21,280 bases of DNA from Rhodoferax sp. UBA4409 (GCA_002390825.1 DGQR01000022.1:1-21280); one strand, 5' to 3'. Shown: positions 8,360 through 15,571, counted from the stretch's first letter. The notes: a model not told the origin generated them from the sequence alone. Numbers and translations are program-made.

Positions 8360-9087
8360 GGTGCACTCCCACAGTCCGGCAGTGCCGGTGTGCCACGCGG
8401 CTGGGCAGGTCGCATGGCTACAGCCGTGCTGTTGGCGGGGACCGGCTGGGAGGACAACCATTGCGAAATGGCATTGACATCAGCATCGCTCAGCCGTTTG
8501 GCAATCGTGGCCATGCAATCGGGGCTATGGGCTTTGCGTTGGCCGGTTTGCCATCCGCCCAGTTGGGCGTTGAGATAGTCGCGCGGAAGGCCCAGCAACC
8601 CGGGCGTGAACGGTTGCACCCCCGTCAAGGCTTGGCCGTGGCAGCTGACGCAGGCCGGCAGGCCGCGCTTGACGTCGCCCTCAAGCACCAAGGTTCTGCC
8701 GCTTGCCAGCACGGCAGGCGGGGCGGTGGCGGGTGCCGGTGCGGGGTAAGGAATATGTAACTCTGAAAAATACACCGCCATGGCGCGCAAGTAATCGCTA
8801 CTCAAGGGATCGATCAGGCCTTGCATTAACCCGTATTGGCGACGCCCTTGCTGAAAATTCTCCAGCTGGTTGTACAGATACCCGGCGGGCTTGCCGGCCA
8901 GGCGCGGATAGTAGCCATCCGGCCCTGCCCGGCCTTGGTCGCCGTGGCAGGCTGTGCAGGCGTGGGTGCGCTCTGCCATGGTGTTCTCAAAGGCCAGGCT
9001 CGTGGTGGGTAGTGCCCCCAGTGCGAGCCACCCACCAAGTAGCGCCATGAACAGCTTGCGCTTGCGGGGACAGGGTTGTGCTTGCAT
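8356..9087 (-). CDS. diheme cytochrome c, c4-type
   Basis: This 243-residue exported diheme cytochrome has CTACH at residues 44-48 and CVSCH at 146-150. It has a signal peptide (basic RKRK, then hydrophobic 13-29, likely cleavage after about Ala32) and the two-domain pattern of cytochrome c4: HGDQG...YYPRLAGKPAGYLYNQL in the first half and an analogous HGQ...PGLLGLPRDYLNAQL in the second. Candidate axial Met residues are in GLMQG (88) and DCMATIA (192). Cytochromes c4 relay electrons between the bc1 complex or dehydrogenases and oxidases. It overlaps the triheme gene by ATGA, so the two are probably made together and may form one five-heme relay. Its start codon lies inside an inverted repeat at 9080-9096. 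Confidence 0.88.
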   Translation of the reverse strand: MQAQPCPRKRKLFMALLGGWLALGALPTTSLAFENTMAERTHACTACHGDQGRAGPDGYYPRLAGKPAGYLYNQLENFQQGRRQYGLMQGLIDPLSSDYLRAMAVYFSELHIPYPAPAPATAPPAVLASGRTLVLEGDVKRGLPACVSCHGQALTGVQPFTPGLLGLPRDYLNAQLGGWQTGQRKAHSPDCMATIAKRLSDADVNAISQWLSSQPVPANSTAVAMRPAQPRGTPALPDCGSAP

Positions 9088-9096
9088 AAGGCAAGC
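9080..9096 (-). promoter_or_regulatory. inverted repeat enclosing the cytochrome start codon
   Basis: Perfect 6-nt arms GCTTGC and GCAAGC are separated by 5 nt, and the loop and one arm contain the ATG of the diheme cytochrome. No Shine-Dalgarno is visible before this ATG. In the mRNA the hairpin could limit access to the start and so set translation of the operon. This is inference from the sequence; a 6-bp stem can occur by chance. Confidence 0.4.
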
Positions 9097-9110
9097 TTAC
9101 CGTAGCAGCT

Positions 9111-10805
9111 TTAGCTTGGCTGGTCTGCCCACACGACCTCTCGGTGTTGGTTCAACCACCGGTCATAGGATGGGGCGTATTTGGCTTCGATGCTGGCGCG
9201 TTTGACCTTGAGGGTCGGGGTAACCAAACCGTTTTCTGATGTCCATGTTTCAGCCACAGCGATCAGAAAATCCAGCTTTTCATGGGGCTCCAGATGGCTG
9301 TTGACCTGCTGCAAGTGCTGCTGGAGACCGGCCTCCAGCGCTTGACGGCCCGCGGCGGATCGGCTCTCTGCGGCCGCATCCGCTGACAGCATGACCAGTG
9401 CAAACGGCTGGGCGTAGTGGGCGCCGGTGACCACACAGACCTCGACCGCATCGTGGGCCACGAGCTTGTCTTCGATGGGTGCCGGCGCAATGTATTTGCC
9501 TTTGCTGGTCTTGAACAGGTCTTTGACCCGACCGGTAATGCTCAAAAACCCGTGGCTGTCCCTGACGCCTTTGTCGCCGGTGCGCAGCCATCCGTCCGGG
9601 GTGAGCGCAGCGGCCGTGAGCTCGGGCTCGCGGTAATAGGCTTTCATCAAGGCCGGGCAACGCATTTGAATCTCACCAGTAGCAGGGTCCATGCGCGTTT
9701 CGACTTCGTCGTAGGCCAAACCGACGGAGCCGGTTTGGCGCGAACCGGGCAGGGTGGAGTGCGAGACTCCGCTGTTCTCGGTCATGCCGTAAACCTCGAC
9801 CAGGTCCAGCCCCAAGCGGCGGTACCACTGCAGCACATCGGCAGGCATGGGCGCGGCCCCGCCCGCGGCGATGCGGCATTGGTCTAAGCCCAGGCCTTTC
9901 AAAATCTTGCGGCGCACTAAATGGCCCACGACGGGCAGGCCGAGCAAAAATCGGAGCTTGGGTGCCGGCACCTTGCTGTGCACCCCTTGTTGAAACTTCA
10001 CCCACAGCCGCGGAACAGAGAAAAACACCGTAGGCCGCGCACGCTGGAGATCTTGCAAAAACGTGTCCAGTGACTCGGCAAAAAAAATGTGCCCGCCATA
10101 TCGCAACGAGGCCTGCTCAATCAGCATGCGTTCTGCCACATGGGCCAAGGGCAGGTACGAGATGTAGCGGTCGTTGATATCCATCGGGAAGCGGCGCGTC
10201 GCACAGCTCACCCCCCAGGCCATGCTGTTGAAGCTGTGCACCACGCCTTTGGGGGTACCTGTGGTGCCCGAGGTGTAAATGATGGTGCTGATGCTCTCGC
10301 CCGCAGGCTCAGGGCAGGTTTTGAGCGGGCTGGTGGTGTTGATCAACTCCGTCCATTGGTGGGCGTGCATGGAAGGTGCCAAGGGCAGCGCAATCAGGGG
10401 CAGCCCGGGCGGCACACCGCTTTGCAGGTTGACGGTGTCGTCGAGCTTGCCGATGAAAAGCGCCTTGCTCTCGCTGTGCAGCAGGATGTAGCTCAGGGCC
10501 TCGCCATTGAAGGTGGGGTAGATCGGCACCGACACATACCCCGCCATTTGGATTGCCAGATCCGCCAAGATCCAGTGGGCGCTGTTTTTACCGATGATGG
10601 CGACCCTGCTGCCTGCGGCCCAGCCCTGGCTTTGCAGCCATTGGGCCATGCGCCGCACCTGGCTGGCCGCTTGGGCCCAGGTCAGGTCCAGTACTTGCCC
10701 GCCTCGCATGGGTTGCGAGAGGTAGACCGCATCAGGGCGCTCGTGCTCCCAGCGGTACAGGCAAGCCAAAGGAAGGTCGGCAGGCTGCAGTGCAATTGTT
10801 TGCAT
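9111..10805 (-). CDS. long-chain acyl-CoA synthetase (AMP-forming)
   Basis: This 564-residue ANL-superfamily enzyme activates a carboxylate with ATP to an acyl-adenylate and then an acyl-CoA. The ATP-binding motif IIYTSGTTGTPKG is at residues 175-187. It is followed by VEVYGMTENSG (A5), TGDKG (A7) and GRVKDLFKTSKGKYIAPAPIE (A8 hinge). The C-terminal end, LKVKRASIEAKYAPSYDRW, fits the FadD15/long-chain (FAA1-like) branch and not short-chain acetyl-CoA synthetases. The ATG at 10803-10805 has a good AGGGGAG site just upstream, itself preceded by a small inverted repeat. The gene ends 23 nt before the diheme cytochrome and begins 87 nt after the ferredoxin, in the same direction. Chain-length preference cannot be read from sequence. 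Confidence 0.88.
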   Translation of the reverse strand: MQTIALQPADLPLACLYRWEHERPDAVYLSQPMRGGQVLDLTWAQAASQVRRMAQWLQSQGWAAGSRVAIIGKNSAHWILADLAIQMAGYVSVPIYPTFNGEALSYILLHSESKALFIGKLDDTVNLQSGVPPGLPLIALPLAPSMHAHQWTELINTTSPLKTCPEPAGESISTIIYTSGTTGTPKGVVHSFNSMAWGVSCATRRFPMDINDRYISYLPLAHVAERMLIEQASLRYGGHIFFAESLDTFLQDLQRARPTVFFSVPRLWVKFQQGVHSKVPAPKLRFLLGLPVVGHLVRRKILKGLGLDQCRIAAGGAAPMPADVLQWYRRLGLDLVEVYGMTENSGVSHSTLPGSRQTGSVGLAYDEVETRMDPATGEIQMRCPALMKAYYREPELTAAALTPDGWLRTGDKGVRDSHGFLSITGRVKDLFKTSKGKYIAPAPIEDKLVAHDAVEVCVVTGAHYAQPFALVMLSADAAAESRSAAGRQALEAGLQQHLQQVNSHLEPHEKLDFLIAVAETWTSENGLVTPTLKVKRASIEAKYAPSYDRWLNQHREVVWADQPS

Positions 10806-10815
10806 GGACTCCCCT

Positions 10816-10833
10816 CAATCGTTGAGACGATTG
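10816..10833 (-). promoter_or_regulatory. inverted repeat just upstream of the acyl-CoA synthetase ribosome site
   Basis: Perfect 7-nt arms CAATCGT and ACGATTG around a 4-nt loop lie immediately before the AGGGGAG ribosome site of the synthetase. The size suits either a dimeric repressor operator (TetR-like) or a leader hairpin. It does not match the PsrA/FadR consensus I know. The position is seen directly; the role is inferred. Confidence 0.45.
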
Positions 10834-10892
10834 TTGGGCGCGCACCAGTGCACCCGCAATGGTGGTGACCCTAGGTATCCCGGGGTGATGGG

Positions 10893-11213
10893 TTAGGGGT
10901 TACCACGGGCTTGAGCCACGCAGGCAAACGGCTGGTCGAGCAGCAGATCGCTCAGGGGAACCGCCACACACGGCAGGCACCAGCCCTCGCTCTTTTCATC
11001 GGCACTCAGACCCGGCCACTCAATGCGATAGCGCACTCGCCCCGACACCATTTTGCAAAGGCATGCTCTGCAGGTCCCATTGCGGCAGGAGCTCGGCAGC
11101 TCAACCCCCTGCGCCAAGCCGGACTCCAGCACGCTGCTGATGCCATCGCTCTCAAAACTCAGACCGTCTGGCAGCACGGATACGGTGTAGGTGGCGTTGA
11201 GAGGCGGGGTCAT
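10893..11213 (-). CDS. small [2Fe-2S] ferredoxin
   Basis: This 106-residue plant-type ferredoxin domain stands alone. The cluster ligands are in SSCRNGTCRACLC (C-x4-C-x2-C spacing) and a fourth Cys lies about 30 residues later in GWCLPCVAVP. No flavin or NAD domain is attached, so it would be an electron shuttle for a separate reductase or oxygenase. The ATG at 11211-11213 is preferred; a TTG 32 codons upstream would add a Pro/Ser-rich tail without similarity to the fold. The sequence diverges from the downstream-facing GNAT gene and may be co-transcribed with the acyl-CoA synthetase 87 nt downstream. Its redox partner is not evident in the window. Confidence 0.82.
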   Translation of the reverse strand: MTPPLNATYTVSVLPDGLSFESDGISSVLESGLAQGVELPSSCRNGTCRACLCKMVSGRVRYRIEWPGLSADEKSEGWCLPCVAVPLSDLLLDQPFACVAQARGNP

Positions 11214-11350
11214 TGGCGGGATCTTTTGCGGTGTCAGCAAGCCGGGTTGAGAGGAGTGTGGCGGGCAAAAAATGGGGCCATGGGAGTCGATTCTTGAATG
11301 CTGCGACAATCACGCTCTTTTTTTCAATTTTGCTTGAGTTTGCGTTAGAC

Positions 11351-11878
11351 ATGTCCAGTACGACTACTTTCAAGGTTCGCCCCGCCACACTACGTGATGC
11401 CAAAGCCATCGCTGAGCTCCACAACTCTTCTGTTCGCGAAGCCTTCAAAAGCATGCTGGCCGATACACCGGTTCCCGTGACCCCCTTGGACAAGCGCCAG
11501 GCTTACTGGCGCGAAGCAATTGAGTACGCTGAACCCCAGGTTCAAGTGGCTCTGGATGACGACAAGATCGTCGGATTCGTGGGTTTTGACCGCTCGCGTG
11601 ACAAGGGCACCCCACCGACCATGGGCGAAATTTGGGCCATTTACGTGGCCTCCAGCCACTGGGACAAAGGCGTAGGCCTGGCACTTTGGGATGCTGCCCG
11701 CGAAGGCCTGCTCGAAGAGGGTTGCGCCAACGTGAGCGTGTGGCTGCCGATTGCCAACGAGCGCGCCATGCGTTTCCACGAGCTCGCCGGCTTCAAGCGC
11801 GAAATGAACACCGCCAAAACCGTGCAGATCGGTGCCGTCAAAATCGAGGAAATGCGCCTCAAGCGTCCCCTGAACTAA
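11351..11878 (+). CDS. GNAT-family N-acetyltransferase
   Basis: This 175-residue acetyl-CoA-dependent acyltransferase has the GNAT fold. It shows the N-terminal strand-helix FKVRPATLRDAKAIAELHN, the beta4 segment GEIWAIYVASSHWDKGVG (residues 92-109) leading into the pyrophosphate-binding helix, and the C-terminal NERAMRFHELAGFKRE typical of this family. The usual Q/R-x-x-G-x-G/A appears as WDKGVG. The start is the ATG at 11351 (MSSTTTFKV); an upstream in-frame reading of 46 codons crosses the divergent leader and is unlikely. There is no strong ribosome site. It converges on the FabH-like gene, with 26 nt between the stops. The acceptor substrate is unknown; resistance, amino-acid or peptide acetylation are all possible. 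Confidence 0.85.
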   Translation: MSSTTTFKVRPATLRDAKAIAELHNSSVREAFKSMLADTPVPVTPLDKRQAYWREAIEYAEPQVQVALDDDKIVGFVGFDRSRDKGTPPTMGEIWAIYVASSHWDKGVGLALWDAAREGLLEEGCANVSVWLPIANERAMRFHELAGFKREMNTAKTVQIGAVKIEEMRLKRPLN

Positions 11879-11881
11879 GGG

Positions 11882-11916
11882 GCGCTGTTCCGAAGCGCTT
11901 GGCCTTACAGGCGCTT
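11882..11916. other. GC-rich dyads between convergent stops
   Basis: The 26-nt gap between the GNAT and FabH-like stops and its edges hold GCGCT...AGCGC (11882-11898) and AAGCGC...GCGCTT (11893-11916). These could form alternative short hairpins serving both convergent genes. No T-run follows, so it is only a weak terminator candidate. Confidence 0.3.
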
Positions 11917-13023
11917 CACCACCACGCTACCGATCGAGTAGCCTGCTCCGAACGAGCAGATCACTCCCACCTCACCCGCTGCAATGTCAGCGTGGTGGCG
12001 GTGGAAAGAGATGATGGAGCCCGCCGACGCCGTGTTGGCGAATTCGTCCAGAATCACCGGCGCATCATCCAGCGTCGCCTCCCGCCCCAAGAGTTTTTTG
12101 GCAATCAGCTGGTTCATGCCCAGGTTGGCCTGATGCAGCCAGAAGCGGCGCACTTGTTGCGGCGTGAGGTCCAGAGACTTCAAGTGCTGTTCGATGTGCT
12201 CGGCCGCCATGGGGCACACCTCTTTGAACACCTTGCGGCCTTCCTGACGGAAGAGCTGATCACGGTCGTCCGGGTTGCGGTCTTCCGAACGCGACATGAA
12301 GCCGTTGTTGTTGCGGATGTTGTTGCTGAAAGTGCTCAGCAGCTTGGTGCCCAGCACCTCAAAGCTGCCGGCGAGTGCGAGGTCCAGCCGCTCCACCAAA
12401 ATGGCGGTGCACACATCGCCGAAGATGAAGTGGCAGTCGCGGTCTATCCAGGCCTGGTGGGCGGATGTGATCTCGGGGTTCACCACCAGCACTGCGCGGG
12501 CGCTGCCGCAGCGCACGGCGTTCACCGCTTGCTCCAGCGCAAAGGTGGCGGAAGAGCAGGCCACGTTCATGTCAAAACCGTAGCCCTGCACGCCCAAGGC
12601 GGTCTGGATTTCGATAGCCATGGCCGGGTAGGGTCGCTGCATGTTGGCGCTGGCGCAAATCACGCCGTCTACATCGGCGGCGGTTTTGCCGGCCTTGTGC
12701 AGTGCATCCTGACAGGCTTTGACGGCAATTTCAGCCATCAACGACAACTCGTTATCCGGGCGGGGCGTGAAGTGCGGGCGCATGCGCTCGGGGTCCAGCA
12801 CCCCGGTTTTTTCCATCACATAGCGGCGCTGGATGCCGGAGGCTTTTTCGATGAACTCGACGCTGGAGTCCGTCAGAGCGGTGCGGCTGCCAGCAGCTAT
12901 TTCGTCGGCAAACTGCGCGTTCTGCAGCGCGGCATAGGCGTTGTAGCTGGCGACCAACTCCGCGTTGGTAATGACGTCCGGCGGCGTAAACAGGCCGGTG
13001 CTGCTGATGGCAACGCGATGCAT
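11905..13023 (-). CDS. FabH-like beta-ketoacyl-ACP synthase III
   Basis: This 372-residue thiolase-fold condensing enzyme has the KAS III triad Cys156 (NVACSSATFA), His297 (LHQANLGMN) and Asn330 (EFANTASAG). It is longer than housekeeping FabH (about 317) and carries an N-terminal extension (residues about 26-50) and an insert around 232-262. This layout is like Pseudomonas aeruginosa PA3286, which condenses medium-chain acyl-CoA with malonyl-ACP and shunts beta-oxidation intermediates into synthesis. That assignment is by resemblance from memory; another long KAS III, for example in a secondary pathway, is possible. The ATG is at 13021-13023. It diverges from the aldehyde reductase across a 180-nt region and lies near an acyl-CoA synthetase. 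Confidence 0.8.
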   Translation of the reverse strand: MHRVAISSTGLFTPPDVITNAELVASYNAYAALQNAQFADEIAAGSRTALTDSSVEFIEKASGIQRRYVMEKTGVLDPERMRPHFTPRPDNELSLMAEIAVKACQDALHKAGKTAADVDGVICASANMQRPYPAMAIEIQTALGVQGYGFDMNVACSSATFALEQAVNAVRCGSARAVLVVNPEITSAHQAWIDRDCHFIFGDVCTAILVERLDLALAGSFEVLGTKLLSTFSNNIRNNNGFMSRSEDRNPDDRDQLFRQEGRKVFKEVCPMAAEHIEQHLKSLDLTPQQVRRFWLHQANLGMNQLIAKKLLGREATLDDAPVILDEFANTASAGSIISFHRHHADIAAGEVGVICSFGAGYSIGSVVVKRL

Positions 13024-13203
13024 AGAGGGGGCTTCTTAGGCTGGTGGGCGCGCGCGGCGGGTTGCCGGCGCCGGCCGGATTATCCGCCGAAGTGACGCAG
13101 TCGCGAGGGTTACAAGCCCACTGCCGCCGGGCAAGCCTTCGTTGTACTCTGCGGGCTCGCGCGTGCAGGCGCGCCCGCGAGACCCCCTATTCAGGAGATT
13201 GAT
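13024..13203. promoter_or_regulatory. divergent intergenic region between FabH-like gene and aldehyde reductase
   Basis: This 180-nt region must carry promoters for both genes. It holds a perfect 12-nt palindrome GCCGGCGCCGGC at 13064-13075 and a GC-rich dyad (CTCGCG...CGCGAG) around 13155-13182. A clear AGGAG ribosome site lies 7 nt before the ATG at 13204. I could not identify convincing -35/-10 boxes. Confidence 0.5.
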
Positions 13204-14220
13204 ATGACCGACTTCCGCGGCTGGGCAGCCCCTGGCAAAAGTGCAGACCTGGTTCGCCTCGACTTTGACCCCGGTGCCATGGGGGGTGAAGAGGTAGAGA
13301 TCGCCGTGGAGTACTGCGGTATATGCCACTCCGACCTCGCGATGGTCGATAGCGAGTGGTTTTCGACCCAATACCCGGTGGTACCGGGCCACGAGGTGGT
13401 CGGAACGATTGTGGCGGTCGGCGCACAGGTCAAAGGCCGGGCCATCGGCCAGCGGGTGGGCCTGGGCTGGCACAGCAACAGCTGCCAGCACTGCCAGTTT
13501 TGCCAAGGGGGCGAACAAAACCTGTGTGCGACCCGGCAGCCCACCATCATCGGGCGGCATGGCGGTTTTGCGGACAAAGTGCGCGCCCACTGGAGCTGGG
13601 CCTTGCCTTTGCCCGCAGGGCTGGACCCGGCGTCGGCCGGGCCCCTGATGTGCGGCGGCGGCACCGCGTTTTTGCCTTTTGTGATTCACGACATCAAGCC
13701 CACCGACCGAGTTGGCGTGGTGGGCATTGGCGGCTTGGGTCACTTGGCCGTCAAGTTTGCCAAGGCGTGGGGGTGTGACGTGACCGCGTTCACCTCCAGT
13801 CCTTCCAAGCGCGAAGAGGCATTGGCACTCGGCGCGCACCGCACCGTGTCCAGCGTGGATGTGAAAGAGCTCAAAGCCCATGCCGGCAAGCTCGATTTCT
13901 TGTTGGTCACCGTGGGCGCAAGTCTGGAGTGGGACGCCTTGATCGGCACCCTGGCACCCAAAGGCCGGCTGCACCTGGTGGGCATGGTGACTGAGGCTAT
14001 GAAGGTCCGCACCAGCAGCTTGTTGTCGTGGCAGCGCAGCATCTCGGCATCGCCCACGCCCTCGCCGGTGACCTTGATGAAAATGATGGAGTTTTGCGCG
14101 CGGCACGGCATTGCACCGCAGGTGGAGCACTTCCCCATGTCGCGGGTGAACGATGCCGTTGCCCACCTGCGCAGCGGCAACGCCAGGTACCGGGTGGTGC
14201 TGGACGCTGATTTTGTGTAA
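13204..14220 (+). CDS. ahr: NADPH-dependent aldehyde reductase, zinc MDR family
   Basis: This 338-residue zinc-dependent medium-chain reductase reduces aldehydes to alcohols, most like E. coli Ahr (YjgB, 339 residues), which is active on C4 and longer aldehydes. Catalytic zinc residues are Cys41 (GICHSD), His63/Glu64 (PGHE) and Cys150. The structural zinc loop is CQHCQFC with Cys94, 97, 100 and 108. The Rossmann motif is GIGGLGH at 174-180, followed by TSSPSKREE, whose Ser/Lys residues suit NADPH. The C-terminal ARYRVVLDADF is nearly the Ahr ending. The start is ATG with AGGAG at good distance. YahK is a near relative and cannot be fully excluded. It is divergent from the FabH-like gene and 26 nt upstream of the transporter. 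Confidence 0.88.
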   Translation: MTDFRGWAAPGKSADLVRLDFDPGAMGGEEVEIAVEYCGICHSDLAMVDSEWFSTQYPVVPGHEVVGTIVAVGAQVKGRAIGQRVGLGWHSNSCQHCQFCQGGEQNLCATRQPTIIGRHGGFADKVRAHWSWALPLPAGLDPASAGPLMCGGGTAFLPFVIHDIKPTDRVGVVGIGGLGHLAVKFAKAWGCDVTAFTSSPSKREEALALGAHRTVSSVDVKELKAHAGKLDFLLVTVGASLEWDALIGTLAPKGRLHLVGMVTEAMKVRTSSLLSWQRSISASPTPSPVTLMKMMEFCARHGIAPQVEHFPMSRVNDAVAHLRSGNARYRVVLDADFV

Positions 14221-14246
14221 CCCCCGCACAGGTATGCTCTGCCCCC

Positions 14247-15215
14247 ATGCAACGCCCCCGCTTTCTCCCTGACAACTTCACCCTCATCCTGATCGCCGTG
14301 GTCACATTGGCCAGCTTGCTGCCCGCTCGCGGCGCAGTGGCACAGGGTTTTGAGTGGCTCACCACCGCAGCCATTGCCTTGCTGTTTTTTATGCACGGCG
14401 CCAAGCTCTCGCGCGCCAACGTGGTGGCCGGCCTGAGCCATTGGCGGCTGCACTTGCTGGTGCTGGCGTTTACTTTTGCCCTGTTCCCTTTGCTGGGGGT
14501 GTTGCTCAAACCGGTGTTCGGCTGGTTTTTGAACCCTGAGCTGGCGCTGGGCATGCTGTTTTTGTGCGTTTTGCCGGCCACAGTGCAATCGGCTATCGCG
14601 TTTACCGGCATGGGGCGGGGCAATGTGGCGGCAGCTGTGTGCAGCGCGTCAGCCTCCAGCTTGATAGGGGTGTTTTTGACGCCCTTGCTGGTGAGCTGGT
14701 TGATAGTGCCCGGAGAAGTGGCGGGCACCAGCACCTGGGATGCGGTGTTGCACATCATGCAGCAGTTGATGTTGCCCTTCGCGCTTGGTCAACTCATGCA
14801 GCCTGTGATTGGCAACTTCGTCAAAAAACACGCCGCTACTTTGCGCATGGTGGACCAGAGCTCGATCTTGCTAGTGGTTTACACCGCCTTCAGTGCCGCA
14901 GTGATCGAAGGGCTGTGGACCCGGGTACCCCTGCCCATGTTGCTGGTGCTGACTGTGGCTTGCTGCGTGTTGCTGGCGTTGGTGCTGTGGATTACTACCT
15001 TGACCAGCCGCAAACTCGGCTTCTCCAAAGAGGACGAGGTCACCATTGTGTTTTGCGGCTCCAAGAAAAGCTTGGCCAGCGGTGTGCCTATGGCCAAAGT
15101 GCTGTTCGCCGCCCCGCAGGTGGGCATGATGCTGCTGCCGCTGATGATTTTTCACCAGATCCAGCTCATGGTCTGCGCAGTGCTGGCGCAGCGCTATGGG
15201 GAGCGGGAGGACTGA
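14247..15215 (+). CDS. YfeH-type bile acid:sodium symporter family transporter
   Basis: This 322-residue membrane protein of the SBF-like (YfeH/Rch1) family is a nine-to-ten helix carrier related to bile acid:sodium symporters. Hydrophobic segments run nearly end to end. Family landmarks are LLFFMHGAKLS (about 46-56), LPATVQSAIAFTGMGRGN, the central SASASSLIGVFLTPLL, and CGSKKSLASGVPMAKVLF near residue 270. Eukaryotic Rch1 members affect calcium; the bacterial substrate is unknown. The start is ATG 26 nt after the ahr stop, so the two may be co-transcribed, though the ribosome site is weak. The gene ends just before the repeat at 15218. Confidence 0.87.
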   Translation: MQRPRFLPDNFTLILIAVVTLASLLPARGAVAQGFEWLTTAAIALLFFMHGAKLSRANVVAGLSHWRLHLLVLAFTFALFPLLGVLLKPVFGWFLNPELALGMLFLCVLPATVQSAIAFTGMGRGNVAAAVCSASASSLIGVFLTPLLVSWLIVPGEVAGTSTWDAVLHIMQQLMLPFALGQLMQPVIGNFVKKHAATLRMVDQSSILLVVYTAFSAAVIEGLWTRVPLPMLLVLTVACCVLLALVLWITTLTSRKLGFSKEDEVTIVFCGSKKSLASGVPMAKVLFAAPQVGMMLLPLMIFHQIQLMVCAVLAQRYGERED

Positions 15216-15217
15216 AG

Positions 15218-15270
15218 GTTTGCTATTTATTTGATAGCTGGGGGCGCAAATGATACGTGCGCTAGAGGCT
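15218..15270 (+). repeat. dispersed Comamonadaceae-type repeat, intergenic copy
   Basis: This copy shows the shared pattern TGCTAT, 8 nt, TAGCT, then GCGC, 11 nt, GCGCTAG, ending in AGGCTTG. It lies between the convergent ends of the yfeH-like gene and the small membrane protein gene, at the edge of the A/T-richer insert. GCGC/GCGC and TAGC/GCTA elements allow a short hairpin, so it may act in termination. Confidence 0.7.
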
Positions 15271-15280
15271 TGTTTGGCTA

Positions 15281-15571
15281 TTAATTGAGCGGAGCGCTAG
15301 CGCTAGCGCTGCGGAGTGCCCGCCAGGCAACGCCAAGCAGGATCGTCAATATGGATAAAGCCAAAGCAGGACATATCAACAAGCCACTTTGCTCTTGGTA
15401 AACGACCGAGTTCTGCACATCAAAATAGCGCCCCGTTTCGTCGAACAGCTCGCGGTACGGCCAATACACCGTGAAATAAACAAACCAGCAAGCCATCGAA
15501 ACTGCCAAGCACAAGAGAGTAGCGGCGAGGATCAACGATTGCGCGAGACGCGGCTGGCGGGATGGGTGCAA
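15281..15571 (-). CDS. unrecognised small protein with two membrane segments
   Basis: I do not recognise this 96-residue protein. Hydrophobic stretches at about residues 10-31 (SLILAATLLCLAVSMACWFV) and 70-88 (GLLICPALALSILTILLGVA) suggest two membrane helices. The loop between them is charged and aromatic, including YRELFDETGRYFDVQN. The start is taken as TTG at 15569-15571 because AGGAG sits exactly 7 nt before it; a GTG eight codons upstream and a longer reading that overlaps the previous gene lack such a site. The tail SASASA is encoded by three tandem AGCGCT units. It lies about 100 nt downstream of, and in the same direction as, the other unknown gene of this insert, suggesting a functional pair. 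No function is proposed. Confidence 0.6.
   Translation of the reverse strand: MHPSRQPRLAQSLILAATLLCLAVSMACWFVYFTVYWPYRELFDETGRYFDVQNSVVYQEQSGLLICPALALSILTILLGVAWRALRSASASAPLN
15293..15310. repeat. triple AGCGCT tandem, perfect 18-nt palindrome
   Basis: Three adjacent copies of AGCGCT make a perfect 18-nt palindrome inside the 3' end of the small membrane protein gene, encoding Ser-Ala repeats. The unit resembles the GCGCTAG end of the dispersed repeat 25 nt away, so it may be derived from it. Confidence 0.6.

Noticed and set aside
8360..8461. 34-codon N-terminal extension of the triheme cytochrome
   Set aside because: It lies inside the upstream cytochrome gene; the internal ATG has GGGAG at proper spacing and gives a normal signal-anchor N-terminus.
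11632..13095. Long open frame (487 codons) on the plus strand
   Set aside because: Mostly antisense to the FabH-like gene and partly out of frame over the GNAT gene; both real genes carry full motif sets.
13036..14229. Long open frame (397 codons) on the minus strand
   Set aside because: Antisense shadow of the aldehyde reductase, whose zinc and Rossmann motifs are clear.
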